From assembly GCA_003021745.1 (NCBI GenBank), contig PXQY01000071.1, positions 1-34,148 of the forward strand: a stretch of 34,148 nucleotides of DNA, given 5' to 3'. Source of the stretch: Halobacteriales archaeon QH_7_69_31 (lineage in GTDB: Archaea; Halobacteriota; Halobacteria; Halobacteriales; Haloarculaceae). The translations under genes and the position numbers were made by a program. A model generated the notes under the pieces. It was not told where the DNA came from. It did no database searches and worked only from the letters and a program-made list of their open reading frames with translations. Positions 1 to 7,403 of this stretch are shown here, piece after piece. Every line of letters begins with the position of its first letter. The stretch's first letter is position 1.

Positions 1-750
1 AATTCCAATCATCAAGAGCAGGAGCTGTACGAAGCGCTCGACGTACCGTGCCGGGAGGGGTTGGCGCAATCGTCGTCCACCGACCACACCGAGAAGCCCC
101 GGTCCTGCGACGACGACCGAGAGCCACAGGACCGACCGGGGACCATACAGGCCGAGCAGCCACGCGACCCCGACGCGGACGATCGATATGCCGAGTAAAA
201 CGAGAGCGACCACACCGACGAACGTCGAACGGTCGAGATCGAGACTGTCGAGAAAGGCCACGATGGGCACGCCGACGTTGCTCCCACCGAAAATCACCCC
301 GCCCACGAACCCGATACCGAGATCGACCCACCGGGTCGGGCGTGCATACGCTGCGAGCCGATCCATATCCGGTATCGACACGACGTCCTGACTGAAAGCT
401 ACGTAGGCAATAACGACGAGTCCGAGGACGAACATGAGCGGACGCGTCGGTATCCGACGCAACAGAACCATTCCGAGGAGTGTCCCCACTGTCGCAAAGA
501 CGATGAACCACTGAAACCGTCGAACGCACCGGCGTATGCCGGTTCGGTCGAGCTCTCCGACGAGGTCAATATTTGCGATAATAACGGGAATGATCATCAG
601 AACGACAGCCGTCTGTGGGTCGAGCACTACCGCCAACGTGGTGGTGCTGATGAGCGCATACCCGAAGCCAGTCACTCCGGTGACCAGTCCCCCAACGAAG
701 AGAATAGTTCCAATAAGGACGAACAGTTCTGGCGACACTCCGAGTATCAT
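1..750 (-). CDS. TauE/SafE-family sulfite exporter-like permease (partial, runs off the left edge)
   Basis: Manual reverse-strand translation from ATG at 750 is open to position 1: MILGVSPELFVLIGTILFVGGLVTGVTGFGYALISTTTLAVVLDPQTAVVLMIIPVIIANIDLVGELDRTG... with a second G-rich half GIGFVGGVIFGGSNVGVPIVAFL; hydrophobic two-repeat TauE architecture. Absent from the ORF track because it is open at the window edge. Confidence 0.88.
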   Translation of the reverse strand, partial: MILGVSPELFVLIGTILFVGGLVTGVTGFGYALISTTTLAVVLDPQTAVVLMIIPVIIANIDLVGELDRTGIRRCVRRFQWFIVFATVGTLLGMVLLRRIPTRPLMFVLGLVVIAYVAFSQDVVSIPDMDRLAAYARPTRWVDLGIGFVGGVIFGGSNVGVPIVAFLDSLDLDRSTFVGVVALVLLGISIVRVGVAWLLGLYGPRSVLWLSVVVAGPGLLGVVGGRRLRQPLPARYVERFVQLLLLMIGI

Positions 751-860
751 TGACCCACGTTCGGAAGCTCGCTTCTCGTTACCCGGGACATCCCTCTCGA
801 ATCCTCCTGTGTCCGATTACATCGATCCACCGATTCGACCGATTCTATTCGAAGCGTGGG

Positions 861-902
861 TATAGACCTGATGTTGGACCTATATAGACCTGAGGTCGGA
901 CC
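861..902. repeat. Two tandem copies of a 20-bp element with 22-bp period (TATAGACCTGATGTTGGACC / TATAGACCTGAGGTCGGACC), operator-like
   Basis: Direct reading of 861-880 and 883-902; second copy contains the palindrome GACCT-G-AGGTC (887-897). Lies upstream of the minus-strand permease. Confidence 0.6.
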
Positions 903-980
903 TACTTATTCGTTACTCGGGAGTCCCATCGAGGGTCGATATGGCCATCCATCTCCGGGGGTAGAAACCGGGTCCCCGTG

Positions 981-2912
981 TCAGGCAGCGAGCGCGTCGG
1001 CAGGAACGTGCTCGTACTCCTCGTCGAGCGCTTCGGCGTCCTCCGGCAGCAACGCCACGACGAGGTACGGCGCGTAATCGGCGATATACTCGATGAGCGC
1101 ACCGATACGCTCCGAATCGATCGCTTCGAGCGAGTCCAGGAGCATCATCGGGACCGTCTCGTACACGTCGTGGACGAGATAGCCGGCGAGCGCGACCATC
1201 AGTCCGACCACGTCGCGCTCGCTCTCGCTCAACGTGTCGACCGTATCCTCATAGACGGCACCGTCCTCGGTCGTTCGAACGACGTGTAAGTCGAACGTAC
1301 TTCGCGAGATTTTCCGTCGCCCCTCGCGGCGTTCGTTTTCGGTCCGTTCGATCCACACGCGTTCGAGGTTTTCGTACCCGAGTAGGTCGAGTACGTCGGC
1401 GACGTGCTCGTTGAACGACTCGACCGACGCGCGCTCGAGGTCCTCGATACGCGTTCGGAGTGATTCGAGCTCCGCCGCCAGTTCGTCGTCCCGGGCGTCG
1501 AGCTGGTCACGTTCGTCTCCGAGAGCCTCCAGCGTCTCGATGGAGGTCTCGACGTCCGAGAGTTCCCGTTCGAGCCGCCCGCGCTCGTATTCGAGTTCAC
1601 TGAGACGCTGATACCGGTCGAGAAGGTCACTCTCGCGGAGTTCCTCGGTCTCTTCGATGCGCGCCTCCAGCATGGACACCTCCTCGCGGACGTCCCTGGC
1701 ATCAGCTTCGAGTTCCTCGATGCGGCCCTCTCGCCTGTCGAGTTCGGCGTCGACGTCCCGGAGCCGCGATTCGAGGCGCTCCTGGCGGTCCGTGACGGAG
1801 CGAAGGTCGTCGCGACGGTCACGTAGCTCCTCGAGCCGGTCGCGCGTCTCCGCCCGCTCGCTCCGTTTCTCGTCGACGAGCGTCTCGAACTCGCACAGTC
1901 GGTCCCTGATGTCGCCGGTCGTCACCTCGCTGCCACAGGTCCAGCACTCGACGGTTTTCGCGTCCGGATCGAGTTCCGCGGTGACGTCGTCGGTCGGTTC
2001 GGCGCCCGGAAGGTCGGGACATCCATCGTCGAGGAGATCGCCGGTGAACTCGACGATCGCAGCGAGGTCACCCACGGCATCGTCGTACGCACGCTCGCGC
2101 TCCTGTAGCCGCGTCAGTTCCTGCTCGATCCGTTCCAGTTCCGCGTCCTGTGTGGTGAGCTCTGCGAGCTCGGCCTCGAGTTCGGCGCGCTCCTCCCGAA
2201 GCGCCTCGATGCTCGTTTCCTGGGTCTCGATGTCGTCGCGAACGGAGCGAAGCCGGTGCCGGGTCTCTTCGAGTTCGTCGATGGCCTCCTGGGCGGCTTC
2301 TGCCGTGTCCGGGTCGGCGTCGTACTCGTCGACGGTCGATCGAACCGCGTCCAGCTCGTCGTCGAGATCCGCCAACTCCTCCTGCAGTTCCGCCCGGCGC
2401 GTTTCCAGCCTGGGGAGCTGGTCGCGTTCGCGGTCGATCTCGTCGAGCCGATCGCGGACCTCACGACGTTCCCCTTCGATGCGTCGAATCCGCGCTTCGA
2501 TGGCGTCGGTGTCGACGGGTCGCATCAACACCTCCCGAAGGTCCTCGCCGCGTTCGACGGCCCGTCGAGCCGGATTGGCTTCGAGAAGCGACGCGAAACA
2601 GTCGACAGTCTCCGTGGCGTCCGTATACGGATCTCCCTCGGCCCGAACCTCACCGCCATGTCGCACATATCGCCGCGTGTACTCGGAGCCCTCGAGTGTC
2701 AGCGTCACCGACCCGTCGTCGGCGTCGCTTTTCAGCGTGGGGCCTGTTCCGCCGAGCACACCAGAAAGGGCAGTCAACAACGACGTCCGGTTCGTCGCGT
2801 TCCGGCCCGCGAGGACCGTCACACCGGGTCGAAACGTCACCTCGCAGGTATCGATTCCGCCGAGGTTCCGCACGGTGACGGTCGCAGTCTGTTTGTCGGC
2901 CTGCTGTGGCAT
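981..2912 (-). CDS. Archaea-specific SMC-related (Sph/Rad50-like) protein
   Basis: N-terminal ATPase-like GGIDTCEVTFRPGVTVLAGRNATNRTSLLTAL, long Glu/Arg coiled coils, central zinc-hook-like CWTC, C-terminal LSESERDVVGLMVALAGYLVHDVYETVPMMLLDSLEAIDSERI (signature/Walker B region). ATG at 2912; ORF track begins at an upstream TTG (2918). Confidence 0.85.
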   Translation of the reverse strand: MPQQADKQTATVTVRNLGGIDTCEVTFRPGVTVLAGRNATNRTSLLTALSGVLGGTGPTLKSDADDGSVTLTLEGSEYTRRYVRHGGEVRAEGDPYTDATETVDCFASLLEANPARRAVERGEDLREVLMRPVDTDAIEARIRRIEGERREVRDRLDEIDRERDQLPRLETRRAELQEELADLDDELDAVRSTVDEYDADPDTAEAAQEAIDELEETRHRLRSVRDDIETQETSIEALREERAELEAELAELTTQDAELERIEQELTRLQERERAYDDAVGDLAAIVEFTGDLLDDGCPDLPGAEPTDDVTAELDPDAKTVECWTCGSEVTTGDIRDRLCEFETLVDEKRSERAETRDRLEELRDRRDDLRSVTDRQERLESRLRDVDAELDRREGRIEELEADARDVREEVSMLEARIEETEELRESDLLDRYQRLSELEYERGRLERELSDVETSIETLEALGDERDQLDARDDELAAELESLRTRIEDLERASVESFNEHVADVLDLLGYENLERVWIERTENERREGRRKISRSTFDLHVVRTTEDGAVYEDTVDTLSESERDVVGLMVALAGYLVHDVYETVPMMLLDSLEAIDSERIGALIEYIADYAPYLVVALLPEDAEALDEEYEHVPADALAA

Positions 2913-2962
2913 ACGCAATTTTTATCGCTAACAACTCTTGAGTGGTTGGGTTTCGATGGGTC

Positions 2963-3390
2963 GTGTTAAGATAAGAGTGAGGCGGTCAGAGTTTCGAGTG
3001 CCTATGCCCGAAACCGACCGCCTCATCGAGTTTAGCGATTGGATTGATTTGGAGTTTGTGGAGCGCGAGCGGAACCCGAGCAGATCATTGAAGTTGGTAT
3101 TCAGTTGCATCTGGCGGGATTGTCGCTGTCGAATACCAAACAATATCTAGAACGATTGGGTGTCGAACGGAGTCGGACAGCGATCCACGACTGGGTGAAC
3201 AAAGCCGATCTACAGCCCGAGCCCGACGCGACCCCGAATCAGATTGCGGTCGACGAAACGGTGATTCGAGTGAATGGCCACCGCGAATGGCTGTACGCCG
3301 TCATCAGAAGTCGAGACTTCTGATCGGCGAGGGGGCTTCGCTCTTGTCAACGCGGTCGATCCAGCCACGAACAAGCTCCTTCACGTTCTG
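2963..3390 (+). pseudogene. IS6-family-like transposase remnant (copy A), 3'-truncated and interrupted
   Basis: Starts MPETDRLIEFSDWIDLEFVERE then, in shifted frames, LAGLSLSNTKQYLERLGVERSRTAIHDWVNKADLQPEPDATPNQIAVDETVIRVNGHREWLYA and AVDPATNKLLHV. Left end GTGTTAAGATAAG resembles the GTGTTTAGTTAAG of copy B. Similarity stops around 3390. Confidence 0.75.
3300..3351. repeat. About 52-nt segment interrupting copy A, containing a perfect 10-bp palindrome with 2-nt spacer (ATCAGAAGTC-GA-GACTTCTGAT, 3303-3324)
   Basis: IS6-like reading ...GHREWLYA stops at 3299 and resumes as AVDPATNKLLHV from about 3352 in a +1 frame. Confidence 0.55.
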
Positions 3391-3623
3391 ACGATGGTCG
3401 AGAACCTCGGCGGCCAGATCGATCACCCGGACGTGCTCAACGAGCGTGTTATCCTCGGGACCTTCCCGAGGAAGTGGGTAAACCGCGAGGCCGCGTTCTG
3501 TCGAACGATCGCGTTCAAGGACCTCTGAACGGCTGTCGATCTCTCTTTGTGCGACTCGCTGCGGGCAACACTGGCTACTCGGTTCCCGTTCGCTGTCAAA
3601 GAAGTGTCCGGTTTCCCGGGTCG

Positions 3624-4361
3624 CTACTCGGCGAGGTATCCGCCGTCGACGACGACCTCCGAACCGGTCATGAACGTTGCCTCGTCGCTTGCAAGGAACG
3701 CCACGACGTTCGCGACCTCCTCCGGTTCGCCCAACCTGTTCATCGGGGTCTTGTCGAGGATCGCCTGAATCGTCTCCTCGTCCTGGTCGAGTGTCATGTC
3801 GGTCGCGATAGCTCCTGGATGCAGTGAGTTGACCCGGACGTTCTCTTCGGCCCACGTGACGGCACCGTTTTTCGACATGTTGCGGACCGCGCCCTTCGAG
3901 GCATGGTACGCCGGTGCGCCCTCGGTGGCCACGGTTCCCCAGATCGACGAACTGTTGACGATCGATCCGCCACCTGTCTCACTCATCAGCGGCGCAGCGT
4001 TCCTCATTCCGAGGAAGACCCCCGTCTCGTTGACCTCCCGATCCCGCTTCCAGTTCTCGAGGTCGAAATCCTCGATGCTCCCGTGAGTGAGTACCCCGGC
4101 GTTGTTGAACAGCACGTCGAGCTGGCCGTACTCCTGTTCGATGTGGTCGATCGCTGCCTCCCAGGAGTCCTCGTCCGTCACGTCGAGTTCAATGAAATCA
4201 CACTGCGCTATGATGTCCGTGTCGGGCTCGTCCTGAACGTCGCCCACGACGACCTCCGCACCTTCCTCGAGAAATTCCCCAGCAGTTGTATGGCCGATGC
4301 CCTGGGCACCGCCTGTAATCAACGCAACTTTACCACTAAGTCTGCCGTTCTCCGTCGACAT
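3624..4361 (-). CDS. SDR-family NAD(P)-dependent oxidoreductase
   Basis: TGGAQGIG cofactor motif, NNAG, S-S-S-I-W...YHASKG active site (YxxxK), C-terminal GSEVVVDGGYLAE. Start placed at MSTENGRL (4361); ORF extends to 4397. Confidence 0.9.
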   Translation of the reverse strand: MSTENGRLSGKVALITGGAQGIGHTTAGEFLEEGAEVVVGDVQDEPDTDIIAQCDFIELDVTDEDSWEAAIDHIEQEYGQLDVLFNNAGVLTHGSIEDFDLENWKRDREVNETGVFLGMRNAAPLMSETGGGSIVNSSSIWGTVATEGAPAYHASKGAVRNMSKNGAVTWAEENVRVNSLHPGAIATDMTLDQDEETIQAILDKTPMNRLGEPEEVANVVAFLASDEATFMTGSEVVVDGGYLAE

Positions 4362-4416
4362 AGCGATATACATAACATGAGTAAGTCTATTAAACATTCT
4401 GCCTCTCCGTATCGCG

Positions 4417-5105
4417 GTGTTTAGTTAAGCTTGCAGCGTGAGGCGGGAGAACTTCGTGCTGGTTCATGCCAGAAATCGCCCGCCTCGCTGGAGTTAGGGG
4501 GTGGATAGATTTGGAATTTGTGGAGCGCGAGCGGACACCCGAGCAAGCGATGGCGTTGGGTATTTAGTCGCATCTTGCGGGACTGTCGTTGTCGAATACC
4601 GTCGATCTGCTCGACTCCCTGGGTGTCCAGCGGAGTCGGAAGGCGATCCACGATTGGGTCCAGAAAGCCGATTTACAGCCAGACTCCGGCCGATCTCCGA
4701 ATCAGGTTGCGGTCGACGAAACGGTGATTCGGATCAACGACCAGCAGTACTGGCTGTATGCTGCCGCCGATCCCAAGACGAACGATCTGCTTCACGTCCG
4801 GTTATTTTCCACGACAACCACCGCCCTCACCGAAATCTTTCTCCGCGAACTGCGGCAAAAACACGATGTCGAAACCGCCGTGTTTCTCGTCGATGACGCT
4901 CACCACCTCCAAACTGCACTGCACCGAGCTGGGCTCCGATTTCAGGTGTGTCGCCACGGAAATCGGAACGCTGTCGAACGAATCTTCCGAGAGCTGAAGC
5001 GCCGAACCTCGTCATTCTCGAACTGCTTCAGCCACGTCGAACCCAGCACCGCCGAATCATGGCTCCAAGCGTTCGCCCGCTGGCACAATGCCACTAACTA
5101 AACAC
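4417..5105 (+). mobile_element. IS6-family-like insertion sequence (copy B), 689 bp, ends intact
   Basis: Terminal inverted repeats GTGTTTAGTTA (4417-4427) and TAACTAAACAC (5095-5105) flanking a DDE transposase reading frame; no matching 8-bp target duplication seen (GTATCGCG vs GATCTTTC). Confidence 0.78.
4466..5101 (+). pseudogene. IS6-family-like transposase with one in-frame TAG (4565-4567)
   Basis: Frame from ATG 4466: MPEIARLAGVRGWIDLEFVERERTPEQAMALGI*SHLAGLSLSNTVDLLDSLGVQRSRKAIHDWVQKADLQPDSGRSPNQVAVDETVIRINDQQYWLYAAADPKTNDLLHVRLF...WHNATN; only the TAG interrupts it. Confidence 0.82.
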
Positions 5106-5261
5106 GATCTTTCGATGGGACCGCCCTCTTATTCGAAGCGCGTCCGGGTATTTCTTCAAGAACAGGGATTTATATCTAAATGATAAAACGATCCGGTCGA
5201 TGAACAGGCGGTGCGGCGATAAAACGATCCGCTCGTGGGACTCTGTCACAGTCGACGATCG

Positions 5262-5888
5262 TCAGGATTCATCGGTCGAACGATCGGAGCGGTCGCTGCC
5301 GTCACACTCGCAGCCACCTCGGTCGAGAAGTTCAGCCACCCGGTAGGTCTCGCCACACCCGGTACACGTGATCCGGACGGTCTGGGTCACGTCGAGATCG
5401 TCAGTCGCGAGTCGATCCGCACTGCGTAGCTGGTCGAGCGTCTGTTCGATCACGGCTTTCGAGCGCGATTCCGCCCAGTTGATGTTTCGGGTGGCCCGCT
5501 CGACGTCGATACAACTCCGGCGGCTCGTATCCACGTCGAGACATTCCTTCAGGTGGTCACGGACCGTCTGGTGGGACACGAAGTCCTTCTCGACCGTCTC
5601 GATATCAATTCCCGCCCGTTCCAACCTCGACCGCAGTTCCGCCTGCCGGCCGGAACTCACCTCCTCGTCCCGGAGCAACCGATAGATGTTCTCCGGATCA
5701 CCGACGACGTCCGCATCAGCGTCGGCCAGCGCACGTTCCAGCACGCGTTCGTTGACGAATCCCTGGAGATCGCGGAGACTCGCCCCGTCCGCTCGGCGGC
5801 GACACAGATCCTCGTCCAGCTCCGAGAGGTCGTACTTCGCGGAGTCTCGACCGATCTTACAGCAGGTATGTCCCGAACTATCGCCCAT
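5262..5888 (-). CDS. rdfA: Rod-determining factor RdfA-like protein
   Basis: N-terminal CCKIGRDSAKYDLSELDEDLCRRRADGASLRDLQGFVNERVLERAL...NIYRLLRDEEVSSGRQAELRSRLERAGIDIETVEKDFVSHQTVRDHLKECLDV and C-terminal CTGCGETYRV...CEC zinc-ribbon; recognised family, located near an SMC-related gene. ATG at 5888. Confidence 0.82.
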   Translation of the reverse strand: MGDSSGHTCCKIGRDSAKYDLSELDEDLCRRRADGASLRDLQGFVNERVLERALADADADVVGDPENIYRLLRDEEVSSGRQAELRSRLERAGIDIETVEKDFVSHQTVRDHLKECLDVDTSRRSCIDVERATRNINWAESRSKAVIEQTLDQLRSADRLATDDLDVTQTVRITCTGCGETYRVAELLDRGGCECDGSDRSDRSTDES

Positions 5889-6070
5889 CAGCACCACCTC
5901 GCTGGGCGTGTCGAAGGCGACCGTGGCTCATCTGACTCTCGTCGGCAGAGGGCGACCGGTAGGACGCCGACGAGATCGGGGTTCATACGCGTCTCTTGGC
6001 CGCATAGGGATAAAATACTACCTGGCGCTGGGGTGTCGGTCACGGACTCCAGAGCCACCGAGCGATGATA

Positions 6071-6080
6071 GGTTTATAAG
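6071..6080 (+). promoter_or_regulatory. Candidate TATA box for the FAD/CDGSH operon
   Basis: ggTTTATAAG ends 24 nt before ATG 6105, spacing consistent with a leaderless haloarchaeal transcript. Confidence 0.5.
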
Positions 6081-6104
6081 AAAGCCGGCCGATATAGGTT
6101 CCGT

Positions 6105-6662
6105 ATGTCCACCGTAGCAGTCGTCGGCGGCGGCCCTGCCGGCTCGAGTGCGGCGTTGTTCACGGCGAAAAACGGTCTCGACACCGTCCTCTTCGATACG
6201 GACGAGACGTGGATGCACAAAGCACATCTGTTCAACTATCTCGGTCTCGAGAGCATCGACGGCGATGCGTTCATGGAGACGGCCCACGACCAGGTCGACG
6301 AGTTCGGCGTCGACCGCCACCAGGGGGAAGCGGTCACGGGTGTCGAAGCGAGCGGTGATGGATTCTCGATCGCCACCGACGCCGACGAATACACTGCCGA
6401 GTACGTCGTGCTCGCGACCGGAGCGAACCGTGGTCTCGCCGAGGAACTCGGGTGTGCGTTCACCGACGACGATGTCGTCGAGGTCGACGTGACGATGGAG
6501 ACCAGCGTCGCCGACGCCTACGCCACGGGTGCGATGGTACGGGCCGAGGAGTGGCAAGCAGTCATCTCCGCCGGTGACGGCGCCGCCGCCGCGCTGAACG
6601 TCCTCACCAAAGAGAAGGGCGAACACTTCCACGACTTCGACACGCCCGCCGACGCCGAGTGA
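6105..6662 (+). CDS. FAD-dependent (thioredoxin-reductase-like, FAD-domain only) oxidoreductase
   Basis: MSTVAVVGGGPAGSSAALFTAKNGLDTVLFD dinucleotide-binding motif, EYVVLATGA, DAYATGAMVRAEEWQAVISAGDGAAAALNVL; 185 aa, no CxxC/NADPH insert domain. Confidence 0.87.
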   Translation: MSTVAVVGGGPAGSSAALFTAKNGLDTVLFDTDETWMHKAHLFNYLGLESIDGDAFMETAHDQVDEFGVDRHQGEAVTGVEASGDGFSIATDADEYTAEYVVLATGANRGLAEELGCAFTDDDVVEVDVTMETSVADAYATGAMVRAEEWQAVISAGDGAAAALNVLTKEKGEHFHDFDTPADAE

Positions 6663-6666
6663 ACCC

Positions 6667-7326
6667 GTGGACGAAGATATCCACCAGTACGCGGGCGACG
6701 ATATCGAGGTCCGCTACGACGTACTGCGCTGTACCCACGCCAGGGAGTGTGTTGAGGGGCTGCCGGAGGTCTTCGACCCCGACGAGCGGCCCTGGATCGA
6801 CCCCGACAGCGCCGACATGGACCACCTCGCAGGGGTGATCATGCAGTGTCCCACCGGAGCACTCCAGTTCGAGCGACGCGACGGAGGACCGTCCGAACCC
6901 GTTCCCGACGACAATACAGTCACCGTCGTGCCCGATGGACCGCTCCACCTTCGGGGAGACATCGAGATCACGGATCCGGACGGAGAGATGGTTCTCGAGG
7001 ACACCCGGGTCGCACTCTGTCGGTGTGGCGCGTCACAGAACAAACCGCTCTGTGACGACAGCCACGTCGACATCGAGTTTCAGGCGGATGGCCGCATCCA
7101 GGACGACCGACTTCAAGCCGACGACGACTCGGTCGATGATGGCATCCGGGTGCGGACACGTCCCGACGGCCCGGTCACGCTCGAGGGGGAGTTCGAGATT
7201 CGAGGCACCGACCCCGAATCCACCGTTCGGGGTAGCGAGACGGCGCTCTGCCGGTGTGGTAGTTCGGAGAACAAACCCTTCTGCGATGGGACGCACGCGG
7301 AGGTCGGGTTCTCCTCCGACGATTAA
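6667..7326 (+). CDS. Iron-sulfur protein with N-terminal divergent Fer4-like domain and two CDGSH-type motifs
   Basis: GTG start 4 nt after the previous stop; RYDVLRCTHARECVEGLPEVF...CPTGAL (Fer4_19-like), then CRCGASQNKPLCDDSH and CRCGSSENKPFCDGTH. Confidence 0.9.
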   Translation: MDEDIHQYAGDDIEVRYDVLRCTHARECVEGLPEVFDPDERPWIDPDSADMDHLAGVIMQCPTGALQFERRDGGPSEPVPDDNTVTVVPDGPLHLRGDIEITDPDGEMVLEDTRVALCRCGASQNKPLCDDSHVDIEFQADGRIQDDRLQADDDSVDDGIRVRTRPDGPVTLEGEFEIRGTDPESTVRGSETALCRCGSSENKPFCDGTHAEVGFSSDD

Positions 7327-7327
7327 C

Positions 7328-7403
7328 GTAGGATTTGAAAGTCCTGACCCATATGATCGCATGACTGCGTGCGATCGACTGTATAACCGCGTTCAAATCC
7401 TAC
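7328..7403. repeat. Imperfectly nested inverted repeats: outer 12-bp arms GTAGGATTTGAA / TTCAAATCCTAC, inner GATCGCA/TGCGATC
   Basis: Arms at 7328-7339 and 7392-7403 are perfect reverse complements, immediately after the CDGSH stop codon. Confidence 0.7.

Noticed and set aside
1657-2931. 424-aa Ser/Arg-rich plus-strand ORF opposite the SMC-related gene
   Set aside because: Antisense shadow of a GC-rich coding frame; composition (Ser/Arg runs) is artefactual and the minus frame has clear SMC features.
4409-5113. 8-bp target-site duplication around IS copy B
   Set aside because: Flanks GTATCGCG and GATCTTTC do not match.
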